DNA of 64,000 bases from assembly GCA_949296575.1 (NCBI GenBank), contig CASFPE010000011.1, forward strand, positions 1-64,000. Direction: 5' to 3'. The DNA comes from an uncultured Bacteroides sp. (lineage in GTDB: Bacteria; Bacteroidota; Bacteroidia; Bacteroidales; Bacteroidaceae). The position numbers were made by a program, and so were the translations under genes. Below are positions 1 through 8,521 of this stretch, piece after piece. Under the pieces are notes generated by a model. That model saw only the letters and a list, made by a program, of their open reading frames with translations. It ran no database searches and was not told where the DNA came from. How positions within the stretch are numbered: position 1 is the first letter of the stretch; each line of letters starts with the position of its first letter.

Positions 1-344
1 AAAAGAACCAAAAGACTGCAAACAATGAAAACAACTGAAAAGACCGAAACCCTTATAATATACTGATATAAAGCCGTTTTATTTTCACTTGTTTGGATGT
101 TGTTTTCATTTAATCCCTATTCATTATAAATCTGGTAAATTCAACAAGGAATCAGAGAATAAAGGCCAAGCATGTTTGCACCCTTCAAGGGCGCAGGCTG
201 CTTTCCTCTTATTTTTGATTCCGGGCTTTACCAGAGCCTTACCGAAAAGATGAGTTGGAGACGGGTGCTGTGCCCTTTCATTTTTCGCACAGCCGGTAGG
301 CCGAACACGACAGTTGAGGCAAAACGTAAAACAACAAATGTGTG
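1..344. other. Left-edge stretch without a supported gene
   Basis: I see no gene here. The first 120 bases are A/T rich and the rest is mixed. A 77-codon reading frame on the minus strand (124-357) has no family resemblance I recognise and overlaps the start of the FtsK-like gene, so I leave it out. No tRNA-like fold, terminator or clear TAnnTTTG promoter box was found. Confidence 0.5.
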
Positions 345-1754
345 ATGGAACAAACAAATGTCAATGAAAGATGCTTTCCCGTCGATTTATTGTCTGAATC
401 GGGAAACGCGGCTGCTTCGTTCTTGCCGGAAGAAGAAGCGGAACGGAAAAAGAAACAGATTGCGGGAACCTTTGCATGGTTAGGAATGGATGTCGTTGCT
501 TCCATAGAGGTGCATGCTGGGCCATCCGTCAGCCTTTATGAAGTGACATTGGAACCGGGTGCCTATTTGCGCAGGTTGCGCGGGATGGAAGATGACTTTA
601 TGTTAGGTACATCGCTGAAAGGTTTGCGCATCGTGATACCCATGCCGTCCCTGAAAACGGGAACAATCGGCATTGAAATCGGCAATGACCATCCCTGCAC
701 GGTGGCTTTGAGGGACATCTTGGAAACTTCGGCCTTTGCGGAAGGCAATATGGAACTGCCGGTGGCCATCGGTCGAACCGTGGCTGGCGAACCGTTGGCG
801 GCTGACTTGGCTGCGATGCCTCATTTGTTAGTGGGCGGCGCCACCGCGCAAGGGAAAACGGCGTTTCTCAACAGCCTGATTGTCTCCTTGCTTTATGCGA
901 AGCGTCCCGATGAACTTAAATTCGTGTTGATGGATCCCAAGGGAGTGGAGTTTGGTGTATATAGGGATTTGGGTGATGCTTTCCTTGCCAAGCTGCCCGA
1001 TGGTGGAAACGCGGTGGTGGCCGATGTCGGCACTTCCGTTGATGTCCTTCGGTCGCTTTGCCAGGAAATGGACGTTCGCTATGACTTGCTGAAAGAAGCA
1101 CAGGTGCGCAACATCAAGGAATACAATGCCTTGCCTTTGCGCAAGCGTTTGCCCTCTATTGTGGTCGTTGTTGATGAACTCAGTGATATTGTCATGGTAG
1201 CAGGCGAAGAAGCAATGCGGCTCATCGTTCGCCTTGCGCAATTGGGACGTGCCGTTGGTATCCATATAGTGGTATCCACCCAACGACCCACCCATAATAT
1301 CATCACCGGCACCCTCAAAGCCAACTTCCCGGTACGGGTGGCATTCCGTGTCTCTTCCAAGATAGATTCGCGCACCATCCTCGACCAACCCGGTGCTAGC
1401 TGTTTGATGGGCTGTGGCGACTTGCTGTTTTCCGCAAAGGATGAAGCGGTCCGTGCGCAGGGTGCATGGGTGGATATGCCGGAGATAGACCGGGTGGTGC
1501 GCTACATCCATGAGCATACAGGGGAGGCGGAAGCGTATGTTTTACCGGAAGCGACCGATGGCGAGGAAGACATGGAGGCGCAATGCGACCCGTTGTTTGC
1601 AGAAGCCTCCCGGTATGCCGGGAGGAAGAAAGGCGTGAACGCTGCCGATTTGCAAAGACATTTTGCCATTGGTTGCAATCGGGCAACGCGCTTGTTGGAG
1701 CAATTGAAGCGGGCAGGCGTGGTAAAGGATGAAGATAATAATAAATGTGTTTAA
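345..1754 (+). CDS. FtsK/SpoIIIE-type DNA translocase motor, soluble (no membrane domain)
   Basis: ATP-driven double-stranded DNA pump of the FtsK/HerA class, about 469 residues. The order follows the FtsK motor: an alpha region (about 45-150), a RecA-like beta region with the Walker A loop GGATAQGKT (about 165-173), a Walker B region ending VVVVDELSD, the conserved STQRP and SRTILD segments, and a winged-helix gamma-like end (about 410-460). The roughly 300-residue membrane domain of a normal FtsK is absent. The sequence (KLPDGG, RNIKEYNA, IITGTLKANFP) is of the Bacteroidetes FtsK type, so it is probably a derived paralogue of the cell-division gene. I chose ATG 345; a GTG lies one codon upstream. 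A broken gene and two DUF262 genes follow on the same strand, which suggests a DNA-processing or defence role rather than cell division. That role is inference. Confidence 0.85.
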   Translation: MEQTNVNERCFPVDLLSESGNAAASFLPEEEAERKKKQIAGTFAWLGMDVVASIEVHAGPSVSLYEVTLEPGAYLRRLRGMEDDFMLGTSLKGLRIVIPMPSLKTGTIGIEIGNDHPCTVALRDILETSAFAEGNMELPVAIGRTVAGEPLAADLAAMPHLLVGGATAQGKTAFLNSLIVSLLYAKRPDELKFVLMDPKGVEFGVYRDLGDAFLAKLPDGGNAVVADVGTSVDVLRSLCQEMDVRYDLLKEAQVRNIKEYNALPLRKRLPSIVVVVDELSDIVMVAGEEAMRLIVRLAQLGRAVGIHIVVSTQRPTHNIITGTLKANFPVRVAFRVSSKIDSRTILDQPGASCLMGCGDLLFSAKDEAVRAQGAWVDMPEIDRVVRYIHEHTGEAEAYVLPEATDGEEDMEAQCDPLFAEASRYAGRKKGVNAADLQRHFAIGCNRATRLLEQLKRAGVVKDEDNNKCV

Positions 1755-1766
1755 AATAATGATTCT

Positions 1767-2137
1767 ATGAGAAAGTATTATGAAAAGCAATTGAATGAAG
1801 GCAAAAATGGGGAATTGAATGAGTTGTTTGAAAGATGGATATCTTCATACGCTGATAAGGACGCAGCAAAGAGATTGTTTTGCCAAGATGGGTTGGTTGT
1901 CAAATATAAAGATGAAAGCACTGGTTACGATGTCAACAAGGAGTGGGAGAAGGCAGAACGGAAAATCATGTTTATCTTGAAGGATTGCCCTGATAAATGG
2001 GGATATGATGCACGCCCGATGTGCGGTTTTTCGACAATGAAAGGTTGCGGACGCAGTATCCGGATCTGGGCTTTTTCGATGCGTTCGCAAAGGTGGATGC
2101 GCAGATAGCAGAAGCTTTGCGGGAGAGGCTGGCATAA
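1767..2137 (+). pseudogene. Broken small gene with a frame change and probable internal deletion
   Basis: The open frame from ATG 1767 codes for a plausible soluble N-terminus (DGLVVKYKDE, then KIMFILKDCPDKWGYDA) and then, from about 2020, turns into low-quality sequence ending at 2108. Reading from about 2027 in another frame gives a clean, protein-like C-terminus (FFDNERLRTQYPDLGFFDAF, then AEALRERLA) ending at TAA 2135-2137. The two halves look like one gene that lost a middle segment and its frame. I do not recognise the family. It starts 12 bases after the FtsK-like gene and precedes the DUF262 pair, so it may once have belonged to the same operon. Confidence 0.6.
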
Positions 2138-2146
2138 CCGTTGCAA

Positions 2147-2234
2147 AAACCTTGGAAGGTTTCGCCTCAAACATTGAATGGTTTTGCCTGAAACCTTGGA
2201 AGGTTTTTCAAAAACCTTTGGAGGGTGTTGGATA
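2147..2234. repeat. 22-bp periodic array A (four near-palindromic units)
   Basis: Four consecutive 22-base units begin at 2147, 2169, 2191 and 2213. The core of units 1 and 3 is the perfect inverted repeat AAACCTT-GG-AAGGTTT; units 2 and 4 are degenerate copies. The array sits between the broken gene and the first DUF262 gene. It is nearly the same in sequence as array C at 17631. Confidence 0.85.
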
Positions 2235-2301
2235 ACCGTAAAGCCAAGGCTTTTTCGATATTTTGGAACAATGAACAAAAACACTTAAATCTATTTTTGA
2301 C

Positions 2302-4305
2302 ATGAAACTGAAGTTGACCCATTTGGGCGATTTGACGGGAATGCATTTCAACATTCCCTATTACCAGCGAGGTTACAGGTGGGAGGCCAAGCAAGTGCTG
2401 GACTTGCTGGACGACTTGTTTGAGTTCCAGCGAAACGTCCCGAAGGAAGGGCAGTTTTATTGCCTCCAGCCGTTGGTGGCTTGCCGGAATGGAAACCTGT
2501 CGCAGGAAGGAAGAACCGTTTTTGATGTGATTGACGGGCAGCAACGACTGACCACCCTTTTCCTGTTGATGGGATATTTGCGGATGCCGGCCTTTGAATT
2601 GCGCTACGAACGTGCCGTGGGCAAGGGTGAAGACCCTTGTGTGTGGGAGAACGGGATGCTTGCCTATGAAGGCTTGAAACAGCTTTCCGATGAAGACATG
2701 GCGGGTAACCCCGACTATTTCTACATGAAGCAGGCGATGGCATGCATAGAAGGTTGGTTCTTGGAAAAGGAGAAAAATTATCCACGCATTCAGAGGATGA
2801 TGGAAGATGTCTTGCTTCGTCCGGGCTATTTGAATGGCGAATGCCCCTTCTATGAATCGGATGAGGATCCGAACGCCAGCCAGTCCGACGTGCGCTTCAT
2901 CTGGTACGAGGACGAACCGGCAGGCGGCAGTTCCATCGACACCTTCAAGCGTTTGAATTACGGGAAAACGCCATTGACGGCCACGGAACTCATCAAGGCG
3001 TTGCTGTTCCAATGTGATGTGTACGCGCCGGAAAGGCAGGCCGAGATGAAACAGGTTGCTTTCCGCATGTCCACCGAATGGGACGCCATGGAGAAAGCAT
3101 TGCAGGATGACTTCATGTGGTCCATGCTTTTCCCGCAAAAGTACGAGAAGCCTTCGCGCATCGACCTCGTGCTGTCCTTCGTGGCAAGGGAATTGAAGGA
3201 GCAACACCACATCGAGGTCAAGGCATCCGAAGCGGACAGGGACTATGACTACCTCGTCTTCAACAAGCATATAGAGCAGGAGCGGCAGAAGGGTTGTCCA
3301 TACGAGGAGGTGGTGAAAGAGCTTTGGGCGAATGTGCAGGACACGTATGCCGTGTTCCGCAGTTGGTTTGAGGACAGGACGTTGTACCATCTCACAGGTT
3401 TGTACCTCACCTTGCTGCGCCAAGGCACAGAGAAACATCTGCAAACCCTGCGCACGCTGGTGGCCGAGTATAAAAGTAGGAACCGGCGGGCATATATCAA
3501 TTGGCTGAAGAAAGAGAAGATAGGCGCATTGATACGGTTTGATGAACGCAAGTTTGGCGAATCGGAAGAACCCTCCTTCGAGAACCTGTATTACGGGAAG
3601 TTCAGCCCGGAGATTGTCCGGATATTGTTGGCCTACAACGTGGATGTAACCATGAAGCACGGGCAGGACAGGGCATATTTCCCCTTCAAATTTTATCAAG
3701 CCACCACGCCGAGCCTGGAACACATTCATCCCCAGCACTTGCAGGATGCGGACATTGATTTCGTCACGCGCTGCCAATGGTTCAAAGACAAGTGCGCGGA
3801 ATTGAGCGATGACGACCTGAAAGACGAAGAATTGCGGGCGGCCGTTGACGGTCTGCGCGGCGTGCTGCACCTGACAGACGAAGAAGAATCTGACGGCAAA
3901 TCGGACGAGGCAAGGAAGTCGCTGAAGGAAAAGGAGGAGCGGTATCGTGCGAATGAATACGAATACGGCCAACTGCTGAAAGTGATAGACCGCCATTTTG
4001 ACGAGTTGGCCGGCATCGATGAAAAGGAACTCCACAGCATCAGCAACCTGGCATTGGTGGACAACCTCACCAACATCTGCTTGGGCAACGGGTTGCTCCA
4101 CACCAAACGTGCCATCTTGCAGCGCATTTCCGATTGGTATGACCGCTCAAATGGCGAGCATGGAGCTTGCGTGTATCGGGGAACGTGGAAGGTGTTCCGC
4201 AAGGAATATGTGCCGAAGGCCACGGACACGCGGTTCTGGACAAAGGAAGACCGAAAGAATTATTTGAACGACTTAAAACGGACATACGATGAATACACCA
4301 AATGA
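2302..4305 (+). CDS. DUF262 + DUF1524 (GmrSD-type, HNH) protein
   Basis: A 667-residue protein with both halves of the GmrSD/type IV restriction architecture. The N-terminal DUF262 region shows IPYYQRGYRW (about 18-27) and DGQQRLTT (about 78-85), followed by FKRLNYGKTPLTATELIKAL. The C-terminal DUF1524 region shows the HNH-like motif SLEHIHPQH (about 471-479) and the conserved NLALVDNLTN segment near 580. Family members bind or hydrolyse nucleotides through DUF262 and cut DNA, often modified phage DNA, through the HNH part. The start ATG at 2302 lies 67 bases after array A. Its 3' end overlaps the next DUF262 gene by 17 bases, so the two are very likely co-translated. The substrate cannot be read from sequence. 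Confidence 0.88.
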   Translation: MKLKLTHLGDLTGMHFNIPYYQRGYRWEAKQVLDLLDDLFEFQRNVPKEGQFYCLQPLVACRNGNLSQEGRTVFDVIDGQQRLTTLFLLMGYLRMPAFELRYERAVGKGEDPCVWENGMLAYEGLKQLSDEDMAGNPDYFYMKQAMACIEGWFLEKEKNYPRIQRMMEDVLLRPGYLNGECPFYESDEDPNASQSDVRFIWYEDEPAGGSSIDTFKRLNYGKTPLTATELIKALLFQCDVYAPERQAEMKQVAFRMSTEWDAMEKALQDDFMWSMLFPQKYEKPSRIDLVLSFVARELKEQHHIEVKASEADRDYDYLVFNKHIEQERQKGCPYEEVVKELWANVQDTYAVFRSWFEDRTLYHLTGLYLTLLRQGTEKHLQTLRTLVAEYKSRNRRAYINWLKKEKIGALIRFDERKFGESEEPSFENLYYGKFSPEIVRILLAYNVDVTMKHGQDRAYFPFKFYQATTPSLEHIHPQHLQDADIDFVTRCQWFKDKCAELSDDDLKDEELRAAVDGLRGVLHLTDEEESDGKSDEARKSLKEKEERYRANEYEYGQLLKVIDRHFDELAGIDEKELHSISNLALVDNLTNICLGNGLLHTKRAILQRISDWYDRSNGEHGACVYRGTWKVFRKEYVPKATDTRFWTKEDRKNYLNDLKRTYDEYTK

Positions 4306-6838
4306 CAACCACACAGTAGCTTTCTTTGAATTTATCGAGAAGCATGACATACAGGTGCCTGTCATCCAAAGGGACTATGTGCAGGGACAGGCGTTGACCG
4401 ACAAAGAAAAAGAGAAACGCGATGATTTCGTGAAAAAGTTGATGGACGCTTTGCTGCCCGATGGCGTGCCTTGCCACCTCGATTTCGTGTATGGCGGCAG
4501 GGAGAGCTTTGGAACCGGCGGGGCGATGCCCGAAGATGCTCCGTTCCTTCCGCTGGACGGGCAGCAGCGGTTGACTACGTTGTTTCTGCTCCACTGGACA
4601 TTGTTGCAGAAGAATGCCCCGGCGGCAGGCGACGGGAACGAGGAAGCGCAGCAAACGTTCCGCAGCCGCATGGAGGCGCTGGCCAAGTTCACGTACAATA
4701 CCCGCATCAGTTCCGGGCGGTTTTGCCGGAAGCTCACCGAACTGCAAGCCGAACCGGATCGTCCGTTGATTGGGCAGATAAAGGAAAAGTATTGGTATGA
4801 CCCCGACATGCAGGCCGACCCCACCGTGAAAGCCATGATGCAGATGCTGGAACGCATGGAAGAAATGCTGGACAGCGAGCCTTACTGTTCGCAGAAGGCA
4901 ACGATGCTGGCCAACCTGTATGCGGATTCTTCCAAACGCATCACTTTCGATGTGTTGGACATGGACCAGTACAACCTGACTGACGGTCTCTATGTGAAGA
5001 TGAATGCCCGTGGCAAGGAGTTGACTGCTTTTGAGAATTGGAAAGCCAGCTTCATTGATTTGATAGAGAGAAAGCACGGCGTTGAGACAAACGACTTCTT
5101 GCAGGTTGCCCCTTCCGACATGGATGCTATGCGGGTTTATTTGTCTGTCGTGGAGGCTGGAAAAGGGGACGAAAAAGAGCGTTTCTCCTATTCGATAGAG
5201 CATGAGTGGAACGATGTGTTCTGGAAAATTGCTTACCGGGATTATCAGAACAGGGTAAAAGATGCCAACGGAGAACGGGTGCCGTCTCCCACGATAGACG
5301 ATGCGTTCATGCACTTCTTCAACAACTTGACGCGCCTGTTCTTCTTCATCGCTCCCGAAAACCAGTCTCTTAATGCCGAAGACTACAAGGCGGGGCTTTG
5401 GAACACGGTGAGCAGTGTGTATGGAAACCATGAGGTGTTTCGCGGGATGCTGTTCGACATGCTCGACACGTTGCATGGCATCGATGCCGCAAACGGAAGC
5501 ATCCGCCGGTTCTTTGGCAGCATCTTCGCGAAAGAAGCGGAAAGCGGCAAGGTTTGCTTGCTGGATGGCGGCAACACCGATCTCTTTGAAACGGCTTGCG
5601 GTTCCGATAGTTTCTCGGCCAACCACATCTTGCTGTTTGCCATTTTGCTTTATTGCACGGAGCATCAGACGTTTGCCGTTGACAGGCATTTGCTGGATTA
5701 CGTGCGCTTTTGCCGGAATTACTTGTACGAGCATAACTACTTCGATACGTCCAATGTCACCGTTTCGCCGCAAATCAGGGTCAGCGACATGGCGCAATAC
5801 CTCCGTTTCTTCGAAGCTTTGGCTGCGGAGGCCGACCCGCTGGTTTCCTTGGAAATGCTGGAATTGAAGGATGATTATGCGCTCCGCGAAAAGGCAAAGT
5901 TGGGCTATTACCGGCATCCGAAAGTGTTGGAGTTGGTCTGGAAGTTGGAAGATTTGCCTTACACGTATGGCAACTTGGGCGCATTTGCGTCCGTGCTGGA
6001 AATGTGCATGAAGGATGAGGCTTATTGCGCGAAGGTGTGGGAGGCGGTGGATGCCTTCATGCATGCCCCGGCCTTGACGAAGGCGCAACTGTTTGTGGCG
6101 TTCGGTTACAAAGGAATCAAAGTGCGCAACTGTGCTTACGGCAAAGCGGTTTTTCTGGGCGGGGAATACAAAGGCACGCCGCGTTGGATGGCGCATTTCC
6201 GCAGGAAATACGATGGTGCTTCGCCTCTTGATGCGTGGACGATGCGTTATGTGGAGGCATTCTCGCAAGAAAGCGACTTGGATGCCCTCGTGGCGCAGCG
6301 CATGCCTGCCGACCCGCATTCGGTGGAATACTATCTGTTGAAGTATCCCGATGTGTTGGCCGCGCAGGTGTATTGGAGGGACAACCGCAGCCATGCGCCT
6401 TTCTATTTCGCCATGATGCATCCTTGGGAGGACATGGACATGATTGCCATCCACAGTTTTTCGAGCCGTCCGTTGAACAACGCCTATCAGGTTTGCCCGA
6501 TGGCCAATGCCGTGGCGCGGAAAGTTGACAGGTACAAGAAGTACAGTGCCGCAAGGCGTATGTGGTATTCCGGGCAGTTTGCTGACAAACATGGGATTAC
6601 CATCAATGAATACCCCAATGGTTGGGACAAAATCATCTTCGCGATGTGCTTTGGTGATTGGGAATGGCTGTTGCCGCAGGAAACATTCGACCGGCTTTCG
6701 CCTTCCTTGCAGGAAGAATTGTATTGGGGTGGTGACAACCATGTCTTGAAGCAGCCTGAGGGCAAAGACCTGGTGGAAACAGCCGTGGACTTCCTGAACA
6801 AAGTGTTGGACGATTTCGAACAACGCGGATTGCTTTAA
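4289..6838 (+). CDS. Second DUF262 protein, partner of the upstream gene
   Basis: An 849-residue DUF262 protein with PVIQRDYVQG (about 24-33) and DGQQRLTT (about 89-96), then VKMNARGKELTAFENWKASF. Unlike the upstream gene I find no HNH/DUF1524 motif; the last 600 residues are a long domain I cannot name. The 17-base overlap with the first DUF262 gene and the shared family argue for a two-component complex in which this one regulates or recognises and the upstream one cuts. That division of labour is inference. A strong hairpin terminator follows at 6865-6896. Confidence 0.8.
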   Translation: MNTPNDNHTVAFFEFIEKHDIQVPVIQRDYVQGQALTDKEKEKRDDFVKKLMDALLPDGVPCHLDFVYGGRESFGTGGAMPEDAPFLPLDGQQRLTTLFLLHWTLLQKNAPAAGDGNEEAQQTFRSRMEALAKFTYNTRISSGRFCRKLTELQAEPDRPLIGQIKEKYWYDPDMQADPTVKAMMQMLERMEEMLDSEPYCSQKATMLANLYADSSKRITFDVLDMDQYNLTDGLYVKMNARGKELTAFENWKASFIDLIERKHGVETNDFLQVAPSDMDAMRVYLSVVEAGKGDEKERFSYSIEHEWNDVFWKIAYRDYQNRVKDANGERVPSPTIDDAFMHFFNNLTRLFFFIAPENQSLNAEDYKAGLWNTVSSVYGNHEVFRGMLFDMLDTLHGIDAANGSIRRFFGSIFAKEAESGKVCLLDGGNTDLFETACGSDSFSANHILLFAILLYCTEHQTFAVDRHLLDYVRFCRNYLYEHNYFDTSNVTVSPQIRVSDMAQYLRFFEALAAEADPLVSLEMLELKDDYALREKAKLGYYRHPKVLELVWKLEDLPYTYGNLGAFASVLEMCMKDEAYCAKVWEAVDAFMHAPALTKAQLFVAFGYKGIKVRNCAYGKAVFLGGEYKGTPRWMAHFRRKYDGASPLDAWTMRYVEAFSQESDLDALVAQRMPADPHSVEYYLLKYPDVLAAQVYWRDNRSHAPFYFAMMHPWEDMDMIAIHSFSSRPLNNAYQVCPMANAVARKVDRYKKYSAARRMWYSGQFADKHGITINEYPNGWDKIIFAMCFGDWEWLLPQETFDRLSPSLQEELYWGGDNHVLKQPEGKDLVETAVDFLNKVLDDFEQRGLL

Positions 6839-6864
6839 CAGCGTGTTCGTCTTTGCTCTCTTGT

Positions 6865-6905
6865 ATCCGCACGTCCCTTCATTAGGGCGTGCGGATGTTT
6901 TTTTT
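6865..6905 (+). terminator. Rho-independent terminator after the DUF262 pair
   Basis: Stem ATCCGCACG / CGTGCGGAT (6865-6896) with a short loop, followed by a run of eight T (6898-6905). It lies 27 bases after the stop codon of the second DUF262 gene. Confidence 0.85.
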
Positions 6906-6929
6906 GAATCTTGTGCTGCGTGAAAACGT

Positions 6930-8255
6930 TTACATGTCCTCCATGGACAGCAATTTGCTTTCTATCTCATAGTTGAACAAGGCTTTCTTGCGCAAGGCTT
7001 CCATTTTTTTTGCGAACAGTTCCGGCTTGAAGTTTTTGGACTGCCTTTTTACTTCTGCCGCCAAAGCACGTTTCCCTTCTGCATATAGCCCCACGATGTC
7101 AATCTCGTCCTGTTCCTTGCAACTCTTTCCTTGCCACCAAGAACCTATTTCGGAGAAATCCTTGCTTTCCATCATTTGTTGGCGGAAATACATTTCCAAA
7201 GCCAACCCGGAGAAGGTGGGATAATCATTTTTAATGATGTCTGCCAACCGTTCGTAGTTTTGTATTTCAATATAACTTTGGTACTTGATGAAATAGCGGA
7301 ACCAAAAGCGCAAGAACATGTCCGACACTTCATAACGGACAGTTTGCGAACCCTCTTTGGACAGGATGGGGCGTTTCTTTTTTACCAAGCCGTAATCTTC
7401 TTCCAATCGTTTCAATTGCCCGCCCAAGCTGGCTCCGCCCATCGCTGCTTCCATTTCAGGCAATGTGTTCTTTCCGTTGGATATGGCAGACAATATGGAG
7501 AAGTAGTTCCCGTATTTCTTGCCGAACTCTTGTATCAGCAATGCTTGCCCTTCTGTCAGGAAAGGCGATTCGGGTTGCAGCATGAAATCCACCATGCTTT
7601 CCATGTCTGTGCATCCATTGTCCATGAACAGTTCCATGTATTTGGGGATGCCGCCGGTGAATGTGTAGAGTGCCAGCAAATCATCTTTTGCATATTCTGG
7701 TTTATGGTCTGTCAATATTGCTTTCAATACCGAGGTTGTGAACGGGAGCAACTGCATGATGTTGTCTGCACGCCCGTAAAGGGGTTCTTTCGCATCTTTG
7801 AATATTTTGTTCATCAGCGTATAGACAGAGCCGCTGACAACTAAGTTCACATGGCTTTCTTTGCGAAATCTGTCCCAAGCGTCCTGCATCAGGCTGTATA
7901 TTTCCGGGTTGATGTAGTAGAACTCTTGAAATTCATCGATAATCAGATTGAACTTCATCCGCTTTCCTAAGTCCATCAAGAAACGGAACAATTCACTGAA
8001 CTTCACGAAATCGGGCATGTAAACATTCAATGATTGGCGCGTTTCTGATGAAAAACGCATGCAAAGGTCGGCTTCATTGCTCCGGCTCACAAACAAGTAA
8101 ACGGTGGGGCTGCCTTCGCAACTTTTGAATATCAGGCTTGTTTTTCCAATGCGCCGCCTGCCTGTCAGCACGGTCATTTGTGAATGGTTGGAAAAGGCAG
8201 TTTGGCGTATCTTTTCCAATGCGGCGAGTTCTTTTTCCCGGTTATAAAACTTCAT
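6930..8255 (-). CDS. Archaeal-type AAA ATPase with DUF234-like C-terminus
   Basis: A 441-residue protein of the archaeal ATPase/DUF234 class, common in Bacteroidetes and of unclear function. The N-terminus has Walker A GRRRIGKT (about 32-39) and Walker B LIIDEFQEF (about 105-113). A winged-helix region follows. The end carries DEIDIVGLYAEGKRALAAEV (about 381-400), a D-(x)n-ExK-like arrangement seen in PD-(D/E)xK-fold domains, so a nuclease-like tail is possible. It is transcribed toward the DUF262 pair and has its own promoter (8328-8358). It may be part of the same accessory block or independent. Confidence 0.8.
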   Translation of the reverse strand: MKFYNREKELAALEKIRQTAFSNHSQMTVLTGRRRIGKTSLIFKSCEGSPTVYLFVSRSNEADLCMRFSSETRQSLNVYMPDFVKFSELFRFLMDLGKRMKFNLIIDEFQEFYYINPEIYSLMQDAWDRFRKESHVNLVVSGSVYTLMNKIFKDAKEPLYGRADNIMQLLPFTTSVLKAILTDHKPEYAKDDLLALYTFTGGIPKYMELFMDNGCTDMESMVDFMLQPESPFLTEGQALLIQEFGKKYGNYFSILSAISNGKNTLPEMEAAMGGASLGGQLKRLEEDYGLVKKKRPILSKEGSQTVRYEVSDMFLRFWFRYFIKYQSYIEIQNYERLADIIKNDYPTFSGLALEMYFRQQMMESKDFSEIGSWWQGKSCKEQDEIDIVGLYAEGKRALAAEVKRQSKNFKPELFAKKMEALRKKALFNYEIESKLLSMEDM

Positions 8256-8278
8256 GTTGAATCCTATTATAGCCCGCT

Positions 8279-8305
8279 TAAACTTTACGGTGGTAAACTT
8301 TACGG
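8279..8305. repeat. Two 12-bp direct repeats in the leader of the AAA gene
   Basis: TAAACTTTACGG occurs at 8279-8290 and 8294-8305, 15 bases apart and on the same face. They lie between the promoter and the start codon of the minus-strand ATPase gene, so they could be an operator or an RNA-level site. This is inference. Confidence 0.55.
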
Positions 8306-8327
8306 CGGTTCTTTTTTATTGTTGGAA

Positions 8328-8358
8328 CAAAAGTACGAATTATATCTGAAAGATGAAA
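8328..8358 (-). promoter_or_regulatory. Probable promoter of the AAA ATPase gene
   Basis: On the minus strand, a TACTTTTG -7 box (8328-8335) is preceded at a 19-base gap by TTTC (8355-8358), a near match to the Bacteroidetes TTTG-(19-21)-TAnnTTTG form. The predicted leader is about 65 bases. Confidence 0.5.
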
Positions 8359-8521
8359 CGATTGAAAGATTTGAAAGTTGGGTTCAGCCGATTTTTTTTA
8401 GAGGTTGTTTAAATTTTGCTCATGCCTATATTATGGAATGTTTTTCTATCCTGTGCAGTGCTTTGGCATATCGGCGGGCTACCTTTGCGGTATCGACAAA
8501 TAAAAAAAGGGAGGATAGATT

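Noticed and set aside
124..357. A 77-codon minus-strand ORF at the left edge
   Set aside because: No recognised motif, no promoter, and it overlaps the FtsK-like start.
2167..4101. A 644-codon open frame on the minus strand
   Set aside because: It lies antisense to the first DUF262 gene, whose motifs are convincing; its translation has no family features and reflects codon bias of the true gene.
4067..6823. A 918-codon open frame on the minus strand
   Set aside because: Antisense shadow of the second DUF262 gene; no domains, signal or promoter.
1..6905. Integrative element or prophage around the FtsK/DUF262 block
   Set aside because: No integrase, tRNA target, flanking direct repeat or mobilisation gene is visible; the left boundary is outside the window.
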